A DNA stretch of 64,000 nucleotides from Natronosalvus hydrolyticus (GCA_025517525.1 JAOPJZ010000001.1:496001-560000), one strand, 5' to 3'. Shown: positions 44,489-53,547, counted from the stretch's first letter. Notes: generated by a model from the sequence alone, not told the origin. Translations and numbers: made by a program.

Positions 44489-44496
44489 TATTTAAA
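44489..44496 (-). promoter_or_regulatory. TATA box for the ArsR-like operon
   Basis: TTTAAATA on the minus strand is centred about 29 bp upstream of ATG 44464, the normal archaeal distance, and it decides the start of the regulator gene. Confidence 0.5.
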
Positions 44497-44567
44497 TGCG
44501 AGATGTTCGACGGCTTTCAGATTGACAGTCTGGCGACGCCGCAAGCGAAGTGATGGGCCGACCGACC

Positions 44568-45377
44568 CTACGTGTCGGTCGCTTCGATCAGCCGCTCCTG
44601 CTGGTGGGCGTGGTAGTACCCACACCCCACGATACAGCTCGCCTCGTAGGTGCCCGGTTCTTCGACCACAGCGGTCACCTCAACGGGCTCCTCCTCGTCC
44701 CACGGCACCTCCACCTGCACATCGAGATCCGGGATAGCAAATCCGTGATCCAGCAGCGCATCGTCGTGATCGTGGTCGTGCCCGTCGTCGTGGTCGTCGT
44801 GCTCATCATCATGGTCGTCGTCGTGTCCGTGCCCGTCGTCGTGGTCGTCGTGCCCATCATCATGGTCGTCGTCGTGTCCGTGCCCGTCGTCGTGCCCATC
44901 ATCGTGCCCGTCGTCGTGGTCGTCGTGTCCATCGTCGTCATGCTCGTGGTCGTCATCGTCGCCGTGGGCTTCGTTGTAGACTTCCTCGACAGTAGCGCCG
45001 TCCGGTTCGGGAAGATCGCCAGCTTCGACCTTCTCTTTCGTCCGGGCTAGCGCGTCGAAGTCATCGAGTTCGGTGGCAACGGGATCGGGCAGCTCTTCGA
45101 TGGCATCATAGGCGTGGTCGTTGACCACGTGCAGCGTCAGTTCGGTGTTCGGATCGACGTCGATAACGTCGAGTTCGTCGCCATTCTCGTCGAAGGTGGC
45201 GAACCCCCAGTGGTAGATCGCGACGTACGCGTCCCGCTCGGCAACAACTCCTGCGTGTTCTTCGGCATGATCATCAGACGGTTCGGTATCGTCGCCGAGA
45301 CAGCCAGCGAGCCCAGCCGTAGCCGCACCGCCAGTCAGGGTGAGCACGCGCCGTCGAGTGAATTGATTGACAGTCAT
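44568..45377 (-). CDS. Tat lipoprotein with His/Asp repeats and a CuA-like motif
   Basis: The 269-residue protein has a twin-arginine signal (TRRRVLTLTGG) and lipobox LAGC. A cupredoxin-like first half follows, then about 70 residues of GHDD/DHDDG repeats (roughly 140-210), and a C-terminal segment with CIVGCGYYH. The CxxxCxxxH spacing is that of the binuclear CuA site of cytochrome oxidase subunit II and N2O reductase. The repeats could bind many Cu2+ or Zn2+ ions. It is probably an extracellular copper-binding or buffering lipoprotein, fitting the island. Whether the two halves form one CuA domain is not shown. Confidence 0.8.
   Translation of the reverse strand: MTVNQFTRRRVLTLTGGAATAGLAGCLGDDTEPSDDHAEEHAGVVAERDAYVAIYHWGFATFDENGDELDVIDVDPNTELTLHVVNDHAYDAIEELPDPVATELDDFDALARTKEKVEAGDLPEPDGATVEEVYNEAHGDDDDHEHDDDGHDDHDDGHDDGHDDGHGHDDDHDDGHDDHDDGHGHDDDHDDEHDDHDDGHDHDHDDALLDHGFAIPDLDVQVEVPWDEEEPVEVTAVVEEPGTYEASCIVGCGYYHAHQQERLIEATDT
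44755..44970. repeat. Tandem codon repeats encoding the His/Asp region
   Basis: Short repeating units such as GTCGTCGTGGTCGTC run through about 200 bp, reading as Asp/His codons on the minus strand. They explain several false ORFs rich in Val or Thr in other frames. Confidence 0.8.
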
Positions 45378-45434
45378 GGGTCGGTCACCTCTATCTGAGC
45401 GTTGGAACCGAGTATAAAAAGACCCTCAAGCACA

Positions 45435-45451
45435 CCCGCTCCGGGAGCGGG
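45435..45451. terminator. Hairpin, possible terminator or structural element
   Basis: CCCGCTCC-G-GGAGCGGG is a perfect GC-rich inverted repeat in the gap between divergent genes. No run of T follows directly. A T-tract (about 45537-45545) lies farther on. Confidence 0.3.
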
Positions 45452-45569
45452 TCTGCGAAATATATTTAATAACAACCAACCCCATACGCCATTTACCGTT
45501 GACGGGCATTCCTATTTGATGAGATTGTTGTGCCTGTTTTTTTTTAGAGATCTCACGTATTTCTCCGTA

Positions 45570-46310
45570 ATGGGCGATCAGCCCGAGCAGCATCGAAAGT
45601 CGCTCTCCCGGCGGGTGGTGCTCCGATCGACGGTCGCCGGTGGACTCGTGGCGAGTAGCGGCTGTCTTACCGCGAACTCGTCGACACCTGAACATGCTAG
45701 CGATGATGAAGAGGCCATTCACGAGACTGCTCTCGAGATGGGTCTCGATGCCAGATCGTCAGTCGTGAAGGTTGGCTCCGGGACTGGATGGGTGGTGGAC
45801 GACGGGCTCGTAGCAACGTGTTCACACGTCGTCGATGACGGGGAGACCGACATCGAGACGTTTGGAGGGCAGCGGCGAGAGGGACGGATCGTCGAGCAAC
45901 ATGATGATGCCGATCTCGCTCTCCTCGCCGGGGAAACTGACGACCTCGAACCACTCGCTCTCGAAACCGAGATCCAGTCTGTCGAGACGCCTGTAATGAA
46001 AGTGGGGCATCCCGACGCAGTCGGGACGTGGATAATCAGCTCGGGTCGAGTGGTACGGTTGCGCGGGGATCGGATTTTCACAGACGTTCCGTGTGGCCCC
46101 GGCGACAGCGGCTCGCCACTGCTCACACTTGACGGAGCTGTGATCGGTCACGTCACCGGTTCGGCAGTGCTCGTTGATGACCCTGAAGAACTCGATGCTC
46201 CTGAGACGCTCGTCCAGAACTACGAGGGACAACGTCACGTTTCTCGGGCCTATACGGTCGATGCAATTGCGCAGCTTTTAGAGGAATCAACAAGCGTAGA
46301 CGCTCGTTGA
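45570..46310 (+). CDS. Trypsin-like serine protease, Tat-exported lipoprotein
   Basis: The 246-residue protein has a twin-arginine signal (SRRVVLRSTVAGG) and a lipobox-like ASSGC (cysteine at 32). The catalytic triad is visible: H86 in VATCSHVVDD, D115 in HDDADLALL, and S180 in CGPGDSGSPLL. ATG 45570 (MGDQPEQH) is chosen over an earlier start whose sequence is not protein-like. It probably works outside the cell. It is near the metal lipoprotein but in opposite orientation. Confidence 0.85.
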   Translation: MGDQPEQHRKSLSRRVVLRSTVAGGLVASSGCLTANSSTPEHASDDEEAIHETALEMGLDARSSVVKVGSGTGWVVDDGLVATCSHVVDDGETDIETFGGQRREGRIVEQHDDADLALLAGETDDLEPLALETEIQSVETPVMKVGHPDAVGTWIISSGRVVRLRGDRIFTDVPCGPGDSGSPLLTLDGAVIGHVTGSAVLVDDPEELDAPETLVQNYEGQRHVSRAYTVDAIAQLLEESTSVDAR

Positions 46311-46467
46311 GACGATTGAGCAACCAGAGAAACGAGGATTTGCCCGCACCGGAGGAGTCGATGACAGCCAGTACCTCAGATTCGTGAACGCGGAGTGAGA
46401 CTGAGTCAACGATGGCCTCGCCGTCCACAATCCGCGTTAGAGACTCAGTTTCGAGTTTTGTCACCAT
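46311..46467 (-). pseudogene. Fragment of an ABC-transporter ATPase (PstB-like N-terminus)
   Basis: The minus-strand frame from ATG 46467 begins MVTKLETESLTRIVDGEAIV and reaches a degenerate Walker A, IDSSGAGKSSFLWLLNRL. Homology then stops, at the end of the protease gene. The rest of the ATPase (signature, Walker B) is absent. This is a truncated gene left by recombination. Confidence 0.7.
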
Positions 46468-46562
46468 CTACAGGGAACGACCCGTGCGATTCCAATAGGC
46501 TGTGATTCAGCCACTCGTGGCTCACGAGTTGATTTTTTGCGCCCTGCTACGTAGGGACGTCT

Positions 46563-46946
46563 ATGCTACGAACGATACTCGCTGCGATCGGGTGTATTGA
46601 ACTCCTCGCTCCTGAGAAGCTCATCGACAGAGCCGAAAAACTCGCGCTGGAGAACCCGGATGAATGTGATCTAAAGTTGTGGGTTGTGCCTGTCGCACGC
46701 GGGGAAGGACTCTTTTTCGTGCTGCTCGCATGGCGAGGCGACGCCTCCTACGACGCGTTCAAGAAATTCCTCGGTGCCATCGGAGTTTTGGCGCTGCTGT
46801 ATCCCCGGTTCTTCGTCGACTACGCCGCCGACATTGCTTACATCGATTCCGAGCAGCGCGAGTGGAAGCCGTGGTGTTATCCGTTGACCCGACTGGTCGG
46901 CTTCCTGTACGTATGCATCGCCCTCAACGAATTCAGAAAACGCTGA
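46563..46946 (+). CDS. Membrane protein of unknown function
   Basis: The 127-residue protein begins MLRTILAAIGCIELLAPEKL and has hydrophobic segments at the start, middle (about 50-85) and end. It shares its overall pattern (start, FPDRM/APEKL, ENPxEC, end ALNEFRKR) with 62908-63303, so the two are paralogues. One base separates it from the next gene. Function unknown. Confidence 0.7.
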   Translation: MLRTILAAIGCIELLAPEKLIDRAEKLALENPDECDLKLWVVPVARGEGLFFVLLAWRGDASYDAFKKFLGAIGVLALLYPRFFVDYAADIAYIDSEQREWKPWCYPLTRLVGFLYVCIALNEFRKR

Positions 46947-46947
46947 T

Positions 46948-47253
46948 ATGGTTGGTATCGATCTGATCGCAACTGCCGTTCTGGCCGTGCTCCCGTTTCT
47001 CGTTGGGTTCGGCGCCGGCGTATATCTCCCTCATCACCGTCGATTACTCCTCGTCGGAACGGGCATTCCGGCTGTCTACTTTACTGCCAATCTTCTGGTC
47101 GCACTAGCCCGACAAGGATTACGAGAAACGCTGATACTGGGCATTCCACTCGGTATCAGCCCTGTCTTCATTATGCTCCTGACTGCTCTTTCGGTAGGTT
47201 CCTTCTTCGGTGTCGTCGCCGGCAGCTGGTGGCGAAAGCGAGACGGATCGTAG
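46948..47253 (+). CDS. Three-pass membrane protein of unknown function
   Basis: The 101-residue protein has three hydrophobic helices (about 7-28, 37-56 and 68-90), starting one base after the preceding membrane protein, so the two form an operon. No family recognised. Confidence 0.65.
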   Translation: MVGIDLIATAVLAVLPFLVGFGAGVYLPHHRRLLLVGTGIPAVYFTANLLVALARQGLRETLILGIPLGISPVFIMLLTALSVGSFFGVVAGSWWRKRDGS

Positions 47254-47398
47254 AAGCTGGGGAATCAAAAACCAGAGCAGCTCGTCCTCTGTTACTAAGG
47301 TCGGAAATTGTCCAGTCCGAGAACTCTATCGCGTTTCGGGACGGGTTCAGAAGTTCATCGTCGTAATGCTTTCTTCGGTCGTTCCCGTACTTCTTATA

Positions 47399-47605
47399 AT
47401 GTCTACGACAATCACAACGCCCGCCGCCGACGAGACTTGTGCGTACTGCGAATCGCGTATATTTGATCACGATCCTGTCTGTGTACGTGACTGCTCCGAT
47501 GAGTGTGGATCTCCAACCTACTTCTGTAACTACGCGTGTCTGTTGGCTTTCGTTGAAGAGAACGAATTAACCACGGGAGACGCATGCGAGTGGTCACCCG
47601 AGTGA
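47399..47605 (+). CDS. Small cysteine-rich zinc-finger protein (DUF7576/TRASH-like)
   Basis: The 68-residue protein has CAYCESRI, then CVRDCSDECG and CNYAC, spaced as in treble-clef zinc fingers of the TRASH/MYM kind. ATG 47399 is chosen. A metal-sensing or scaffold role near the copper genes is inference; no partner is identified. Confidence 0.65.
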   Translation: MSTTITTPAADETCAYCESRIFDHDPVCVRDCSDECGSPTYFCNYACLLAFVEENELTTGDACEWSPE

Positions 47606-47915
47606 TGCCAACGCTGATATCTAAAAACTACCAGCACGCCGATGTTCAGCAACACGACCCGGAATCGCTCGCTCCGCTCTTCTGACGATAACGCCAATTA
47701 CATCATCGTCACCCGCTGGGAGTCATCTCAGGGATGTCGTCTGATCGGGCAGCATTCATCTGTAATGGACTATGTCTGGGCCCTGAGTGATGGGCGAGAA
47801 CCGAACGAATTTGACCCGTGGACAAGCCTCACGGGCGAAAAGTCGGCTTCTTCATAAGCGTCGGCTCGGTGGGCAGCCGCCCATCCGCTCACCCCCAAAA
47901 TTCGACCTACGAGCT
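47606..47915. other. Gap before the serine recombinase gene
   Basis: A 71-codon open frame (47642-47857) is present but is not convincing. The hairpin GGGCAGCCGCCC lies near 47872-47883. It may hold the promoter of the recombinase gene. Confidence 0.4.
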
Positions 47916-48674
47916 ATGACAGACGAACCCAAAGACACGATTCTCTACGGACGCGTCTCCACGACCGAACAGAACATCGACCATCAGATGGAACGACTGT
48001 GGGAACTCGCCACCGACGACCGCGACATCGATCCCAGCCGCATTGTCCCGCTCTCGGACGAGGCCACCGGCCGCAACACCGAGCGCGACGGCTACAAGGA
48101 GATGATGCGAAAGGTGCGGGAAGGCGAATCCGATCTCGTCATCTGTCGTTCCCTATCGAGGCTTGGACGGAACATGCGAGACATCTACAACACGGTCTAC
48201 GAGATCGTCGAAGATCACAACGCCGGCCTCATCGTCCGCAAGGACGGCATCGAAATCGAACCCGGAGACGAACTCGACACTAAGAACAAGGTCTACATCA
48301 ACACGCTGGGATTGGCCGCCGACATTGAGGCGGACTTGATCAAGGAGAGAACGCTCGAAGGTCTCCGAGCCGCCGAACGAGCAGGTAAGGAGATCGGGCG
48401 GCCAATCTACGGGTTCTCGGGCGAGGACGGCTCCATCTACCCCAACGAGAACTACAAGAAGGCCGTGATGGCGATTCTCGCTGATGAGGAACTCGGATGG
48501 AGCCACCGGAAGATCGAACGGCAACTCGGCGTCCCTCGCCGAACCGTTCCTCGGATTCTCAATCGGAAAGACGTGTACTTGGACGAGCGTCGCAAGGAGG
48601 AACGCGTCGATGAAGCCGTTGACCAGTTGACCGAGAGAACGAGGATGGATATCGAGTCCATCGACGAGGTCTGA
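47916..48674 (+). CDS. Serine recombinase (resolvase/invertase family)
   Basis: The 252-residue protein has the catalytic motif YGRVSTTEQ (the Ser is the nucleophile), the RSLSRLGRNMRD segment of the resolvase domain, and a C-terminal HTH (GWSHRKIERQLGVPRRTV). ATG 47916 is chosen. It catalyses site-specific DNA recombination and could move this island, but I do not see its att sites. It is smaller than large serine integrases. Confidence 0.88.
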   Translation: MTDEPKDTILYGRVSTTEQNIDHQMERLWELATDDRDIDPSRIVPLSDEATGRNTERDGYKEMMRKVREGESDLVICRSLSRLGRNMRDIYNTVYEIVEDHNAGLIVRKDGIEIEPGDELDTKNKVYINTLGLAADIEADLIKERTLEGLRAAERAGKEIGRPIYGFSGEDGSIYPNENYKKAVMAILADEELGWSHRKIERQLGVPRRTVPRILNRKDVYLDERRKEERVDEAVDQLTERTRMDIESIDEV

Positions 48675-48891
48675 TTTCCTCCGGGACGCGTGTCCGCGAA
48701 CTCGGCTTCGAACTCATCCTGCGAGAAATAAAACTGGAAACCACTCCTTCCCCTGATCGAGGAGAGGTCATCCCAATTCATAGATCACCGGGATTGCGGT
48801 CACTCTTCCACCCTGACGAATCCGTGTCGCAGGTCTCGAAGACTGACCAACTGTGAAAAAGACTAATTATTAAGCATGTTACCTTCCTCCT

Positions 48892-49242
48892 ATGACAGAG
48901 GATGACGGAGAGGGCGAGACACCCTCTCCCGTGAAGCCCCACTCTCTCAAGAACTTCGTCAAGACCCAGTCCGATATGCGAGCCGGTGGGGACGCCGTGG
49001 ACGAACTCCACCATCACCTTGAATTCGTTGCCGAGAAAATCTGGTTGGAGGCCGCCAAGCAAGCCGAAGAAGATGACCGCAAGACCGTCAAGAGACGTGA
49101 CGTGAAGGAGGCCATCGACGCCGTAACCGAACCCCATGATCTCATCAAGGAGACCTCACGCCACCTCTCCTATATGCAGAATATGATTGACGGACAGGTA
49201 GAGAAATCACCGCTCTACGCGGAGAATCGCTATGACGACTGA
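48892..49242 (+). CDS. Histone-fold protein (NF-YB/archaeal-histone-like), first gene of a three-gene operon
   Basis: The 116-residue acidic protein has one histone fold: MRAGGDAVDELHHHLEFVAE and KIWLEAAKQAEEDDRKTVKR, then RDVKEAIDA. The RKTVKRRDV segment is close to the RKTIKAEDI of archaeal histones. A C-terminal extension of about 35 residues follows. Haloarchaeal chromosomal histones are usually doublets, so a single fold in a mobile island is unusual. Its 3' end overlaps the next gene by 11 bp. A TAATTATTAA box is centred about 24 bp before the ATG. Confidence 0.75.
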   Translation: MTEDDGEGETPSPVKPHSLKNFVKTQSDMRAGGDAVDELHHHLEFVAEKIWLEAAKQAEEDDRKTVKRRDVKEAIDAVTEPHDLIKETSRHLSYMQNMIDGQVEKSPLYAENRYDD

Positions 49243-50722
49243 TCAATTCCTGTTCAGAGACGGGTATTCCATCGAAGAGAAGATCCGACGCATCCCCACA
49301 TCGAACATCTCTCCCGAAACACCGGAGATCAACTGCCGCCTCGACAAACTAGACCTTTCCGAGGGAGACCTGAGACGCATCGGAAAGAACGACTTTTTCG
49401 AGGAAGCCGAAGAGAAGTTCGATACCGCCGAGTATCGCCGTTTCGTCTCCACTCTCTTCGACACCTACGGCACGGAGGGAGACAAATTCAACATGCAACT
49501 GTTCGTATCTCAGGAAACGATTTCATACGACGAGCTTTCGCGACGATCCGCACGTTACCTCGACGAACGCATCGACGATGTCTTCGACTCGCTCGCCGAA
49601 CCTATCGTCCTGACGGATACGGACACCGACACGGAGTCCATCGACTTGCAGTTCCGGACGACTGCGAGATTGGAGGATATTAACCCCGATGAGAAAATCC
49701 CGATTCAGATCATCGACACGAACTCGGGAAAAACTGTTGAACAGTACGGTGAGAACTACAAAATCAAGGCACCAGCTCGATACCGCGTCGAATCGAGAGT
49801 GTACTCCGACACCGGACTCATCGCGGTCTCCAACTACTCCAAGATCGCTGACGGGCTGAAGTCAGACATTGCGAACACGGTCGCCGAAATGGGTCGAAAG
49901 GGCGCAACATCAGGCGTCGGCGAGACAAGTCTCCTCGACTTGAACGAGACCGAACTTCTCTTCCTTCTACAGGAGATGGAGGGCGAGATCTCGGGGCTCG
50001 GGTACACCATCGAAATTGCCGGCGTTGACACCGCTGACTACACAGGACAGCACGATGAAGACATCTTCGACACCGAACTCGTCCGTGCCGCCGACGACGC
50101 CGGTCAGATTCGCAAGGTCAAGTTCTACGTCGATCATCCTCGTGCGGACGCGGACGACGAGCGAGACGTGATGCTTCGCATTTTCGACGACGGACACCTT
50201 ACTACCTCGAAGCCCGTCCCGGCAAAACTCCTCGACGTCATAGTCTACGAGATCCACACCATCCGCAGCTACAAAGAGTTCCTGACGCCCTTCGTAGAAC
50301 TCGTGCGCTCCTACGCTGGCGAGAAGTTCAGGGGTAGGTCATCCACGATGTTGAATAGCCACGTCGGCGACACGAACCGAGCGTTCGACACCCTCATCGA
50401 GACTTACTTCGGCTCGGACGAAACGCCCACGGAAGAACTCCGCCTCTACAAGTCTATGATCGCCAACATCGGAATCAAGCTCTGCGACGAAGGAATCCCG
50501 AAAGCCGAGGACGTGGATGGTGTAGACGATATTAGCCACTTCTATGAGTACGATGGAAAAATTGAGGAGTTCTTCCGGGACTATTCTATCCGTGTGCTGG
50601 ACGAACCCGACATCAACTTCGATGAGCTTTCCAATCACCTTGACCACCTATTGAATCAAAGCTGGGAAAGTCCGGCCGACATCATAGAGTACTCCATTCA
50701 GCAGTATGATCTTACCCGATGA
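49232..50722 (+). CDS. Large protein of unknown function in the histone-fold operon
   Basis: The 496-residue acidic, soluble protein has no domain I recognise. It has an N-terminal helical region, a beta-rich middle (residues about 120-190), a GRKGATSGVGETSLL segment, and a helical C-terminal half (LLDVIVYEIHTIRSYKEFLT). It overlaps the histone-fold gene by 11 bp and the next gene by 17 bp, so the three are translated together. No nuclease or ATPase motif is seen by eye. Its role is unknown; in this context it may be a sensor or scaffold. Confidence 0.6.
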   Translation: MTTDQFLFRDGYSIEEKIRRIPTSNISPETPEINCRLDKLDLSEGDLRRIGKNDFFEEAEEKFDTAEYRRFVSTLFDTYGTEGDKFNMQLFVSQETISYDELSRRSARYLDERIDDVFDSLAEPIVLTDTDTDTESIDLQFRTTARLEDINPDEKIPIQIIDTNSGKTVEQYGENYKIKAPARYRVESRVYSDTGLIAVSNYSKIADGLKSDIANTVAEMGRKGATSGVGETSLLDLNETELLFLLQEMEGEISGLGYTIEIAGVDTADYTGQHDEDIFDTELVRAADDAGQIRKVKFYVDHPRADADDERDVMLRIFDDGHLTTSKPVPAKLLDVIVYEIHTIRSYKEFLTPFVELVRSYAGEKFRGRSSTMLNSHVGDTNRAFDTLIETYFGSDETPTEELRLYKSMIANIGIKLCDEGIPKAEDVDGVDDISHFYEYDGKIEEFFRDYSIRVLDEPDINFDELSNHLDHLLNQSWESPADIIEYSIQQYDLTR

Positions 50723-51911
50723 AGCCGACGTGTTGGAGGAAGCCTTCTTTCGTGCGGACGTGAGCGATGTCTCGCGACTCGACTACCGACAAAGAGACCT
50801 CAACGAATACGTTGATTATCTCGGAATCGAACGCGACATCGTACCGGAACTCTATCCATACTTCTCGATCTCGCGGGAGTCCCGGTGTGAGAAGCACAAC
50901 GTGCCCATCAGCTCGTGCGGCTGCCCCGAATCTCGCGAAACCGAGACGACGGTTTGCAGACTCAAACCGGAAGAACTCGTAGAAGACTGGGTCAAGGCGT
51001 TGCGCGAGAGTGAGGCATTCGAAGCCGTGGAGTGGGAATCAATCGGCCCAACGAGACACGTCCTGATGGCGAGGTTCGACAACACCGAGGTCTCGTTCCA
51101 GTGCTTTTTCGACAGGGACGAGTTTGAAAGGTACGACTTTGAACATCAGGCACTCGAATTTGGAGTCTCGTTCTTCGGCGACGCGTCCGCCGTGGAACGG
51201 GAGTATTGCTACTCGTGGCGTCAACTCCTCGATGACGACTTTCGCGAACGGTTCTCGCGCGAGGTACAGGGGCTTAGGGAAGCGTTCGGCGTGGACTTCT
51301 ACGAATACGAGCCCCTCGAAGGCTATCGGGATCGCGTTCGTCAGAGCCTCCGAGGCTACTTCTCGGAGTCAGGTTATGAGGTTCGTCGAGAGGTTGGGGA
51401 AGTATGCGCCGCAGAGACGATCCAATACGACATCGATACCGGAAAGACCGATTTCGTCGGGTGCGAAGGTAAGTCGAAGTTCGTCGTCTGTCACTGCAAC
51501 AAGACACCCGGCTGGCACGTCCACCACTTCCGTGACGGTAGGATCGAGTCCGCCGAACAGACCGACCTGATCGAAGACATGGCCGGGAAAATTGAGGACA
51601 AAATAAACACGTACCAAGACATCCGGGAAGACAAGCAGACCGCCTCCCGGTTTGTCAGCGTCCTCGCAACGTTCTTCTCCATCGGCTTCGTCGTCCTCCT
51701 CTTTGACCGACTTGGCGAAATTTCCGTCATCCTTCAGGAGTACGTTACGGGTTGGAACTTGGAACTGGCTGCGGTGATCCTACTACTGTTCAACGGCGTG
51801 GCTGCCATCGCGCTGGCCGTCGTGATTGTGAAGCCGTACGCCCACGACTTCGTGTTTGACTGGGAGATTGATCCTCTTGACGCACAGAGTCCGGACGACT
51901 CCGATTCTTGA
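50706..51911 (+). CDS. Cys/His-containing protein with C-terminal transmembrane hairpin, histone-fold operon
   Basis: The 401-residue protein has an N-terminal Cys/His cluster (RCEKHNVPISSCGCPE, then VC), a long soluble middle, and two closely spaced hydrophobic helices at about 317-336 and 351-378. An acidic tail follows. A membrane-tethered effector is a natural reading, and would match abortive-infection-type systems, but no homologue is known to me. It overlaps the previous gene by 17 bp. Confidence 0.6.
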   Translation: MILPDEADVLEEAFFRADVSDVSRLDYRQRDLNEYVDYLGIERDIVPELYPYFSISRESRCEKHNVPISSCGCPESRETETTVCRLKPEELVEDWVKALRESEAFEAVEWESIGPTRHVLMARFDNTEVSFQCFFDRDEFERYDFEHQALEFGVSFFGDASAVEREYCYSWRQLLDDDFRERFSREVQGLREAFGVDFYEYEPLEGYRDRVRQSLRGYFSESGYEVRREVGEVCAAETIQYDIDTGKTDFVGCEGKSKFVVCHCNKTPGWHVHHFRDGRIESAEQTDLIEDMAGKIEDKINTYQDIREDKQTASRFVSVLATFFSIGFVVLLFDRLGEISVILQEYVTGWNLELAAVILLLFNGVAAIALAVVIVKPYAHDFVFDWEIDPLDAQSPDDSDS

Positions 51912-52031
51912 ACCGCTAACTACTACTTTTGCCACTTCTACCTACGAAGGGCTCTAGCGATCGGGAAAGGGTACACGAGATGTGCCACGTTTTGCCTTAT
52001 GCGCTTGGGTGACAACACGAATCGAACATGG

Positions 52032-52057
52032 CTAGATCCGCTCCGGTTGCTCTTCCA
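52032..52057. repeat. Direct repeat copy A (26 bp) ahead of the 52107 gene
   Basis: CTAGATCCGCTCCGGTTGCT and the following TCTTCCA match copy B at 54550-54575 with one mismatch. It lies about 50 bp before the start of the 52107 gene. Confidence 0.75.
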
Positions 52058-52106
52058 ATCGGCCCTCCAACCGAATAGCTAAGTGCTTCATCCGAAATTC
52101 ACAAAT

Positions 52107-52721
52107 ATGTCAGACTACCTTGCTTCCTCTCTGAAACGCCTGTACGACGAATGCAACCGTATAATCGAAGACGGAAATCCGAGGTCAGGCGGAGGAACCG
52201 TTCTTGACCGTCACAACGAGTTGCTCGAAAAGGTGAAAGGAGAACACCCCGGCAACGAAATCATCCAACAACTGGATGAGGTATCTATGTCCGGAGCTGT
52301 CGTCCCGGGCAAGGCAACCCGTCCGACGATGGACGACATCCAAGAAGTCAAATTCAACGTCACCAGTATTGCTGACGCAATCGAACTCGACGAGGACGAC
52401 TTCCGGAGAGCCAGCGACCCGGACACATTCTCTTTAATCGAGATCAATCAAGTACAGAGTCAGTCACAACAGCAATCCGCTACGCAGACAGTCACCATCG
52501 AACAGCTCTACGAACAGGCCGACGAAATGATGGCTCCACAAGACGAGAAGGCTGAATTGCACGAACTCGTGGAGAAATTCGAGCAAGAACTGGAAAGCGA
52601 GAATCCCGATACCGTCGAACTGCGGGACGTGATCGACTCCGCGAAATCCTTTAGTTCGCAACTGGCAATGAAAATGGCTATGATGGCCTTTGAACGAGGA
52701 ATCGACATCCTCATCGAATAA
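52107..52721 (+). CDS. Acidic protein of unknown function
   Basis: The 204-residue protein has a helical N-terminus (SSLKRLYDECNRIIED), a Gln/Ser-rich middle (QSQSQQQSATQTVT), and an acidic helical C-terminus. No family is recognised. ATG 52107 is chosen over 52083. A copy of the 26-bp repeat lies about 50 bp before it. It is convergent with the 52778 gene. Confidence 0.6.
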   Translation: MSDYLASSLKRLYDECNRIIEDGNPRSGGGTVLDRHNELLEKVKGEHPGNEIIQQLDEVSMSGAVVPGKATRPTMDDIQEVKFNVTSIADAIELDEDDFRRASDPDTFSLIEINQVQSQSQQQSATQTVTIEQLYEQADEMMAPQDEKAELHELVEKFEQELESENPDTVELRDVIDSAKSFSSQLAMKMAMMAFERGIDILIE

Positions 52722-52777
52722 AATCATTCCTGCAACCCCGAGGACTGTTAACTCGCTGAATTACACGACCTCTCAAT

Positions 52778-53428
52778 CTACCATTTGTCTTGAACAGGAT
52801 CCGGAAAAACAAACCTCAGAGTGACATCCCCTTGGTCAGCTAACTCAACAAGATTGCTTCTTGCCTTCTCGTCGTTCTCTCTGCGGAACAGATCGTAGTT
52901 CGAGTACACGATACAACGCCGATCTACATCGCCCTCGATCTCCGCCAGCCGTGAGATGTCGTCGGCGATATCTCGGTACTTGCTGTTCTCACCGTCTGGT
53001 CGGTACCGAAGGTAGTTGATGTTCTTCACGTATTTGAACGCAACAGCCGCGTCGAGATCATCAACCGAGAACGTCTGTGTTCCGCCGTCGATGACCATCT
53101 CAATCTCGTCAGAGAGAACAGCCAGATCGAGACGCTCTCGACCGCCGAAGGGAAAGGTCGGCCCACCAACCTCGCATTGAGCGCGGTCGATCTTGTCTAC
53201 GCGTTCGTATTTGGTCGTGTATTGCCGATGGTCGGGAATGTCCCCAGCTGCGCCCGACGACTCGTTCACCCTTACGTCCGCAACAGACGTCGGGGGAAGG
53301 ATGGAACACAAACGCTGGCGTGTTTCCTCGGCGAGGGAGCGTTCGTCGCTGTAGTTGGCCGGGTTGTCGAGAAATGCCGTCGACGTTGCATCAGTAGCGA
53401 GATCGAGAGATTGCACTACTCGTGACAT
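52778..53428 (-). CDS. Protein with PD-(D/E)XK-like motif, possible nuclease
   Basis: The 216-residue protein has RLDLAVLSDEIEMVIDGG followed by LDAAVAFKYVKN, a pattern like the acidic strand and K-containing strand of PD-(D/E)XK nucleases, although not a clean match. It is divergent from the trypsin-like gene, with about 120 bp between. A nuclease function is a hypothesis. Confidence 0.45.
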   Translation of the reverse strand: MSRVVQSLDLATDATSTAFLDNPANYSDERSLAEETRQRLCSILPPTSVADVRVNESSGAAGDIPDHRQYTTKYERVDKIDRAQCEVGGPTFPFGGRERLDLAVLSDEIEMVIDGGTQTFSVDDLDAAVAFKYVKNINYLRYRPDGENSKYRDIADDISRLAEIEGDVDRRCIVYSNYDLFRRENDEKARSNLVELADQGDVTLRFVFPDPVQDKW

Positions 53429-53547
53429 ATTGACGCTGTGCGTCGTGTTCTCACATCAAGTTGTCGTCCCGCATATCGAGTCTGCTAGCGGCGTATAAAC
53501 GTTCGTGTTACTGTTTATCCGACACTACTGCCACAAGAGGGAGTGGT

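Noticed and set aside
44755..44970. Possible CRISPR-like short repeats
   Set aside because: The repeats are contiguous and coding (Asp/His), with no unique spacers.
44550..45050. Long plus-strand ORF very rich in valine opposite the His/Asp lipoprotein
   Set aside because: It is the antisense reading of the tandem Asp/His codon repeats; the minus strand has a Tat signal, a lipobox and a CuA-like motif.
47642..47857. 71-codon plus-strand ORF before the recombinase
   Set aside because: No family, low coding character and no clear start signal; likely chance.
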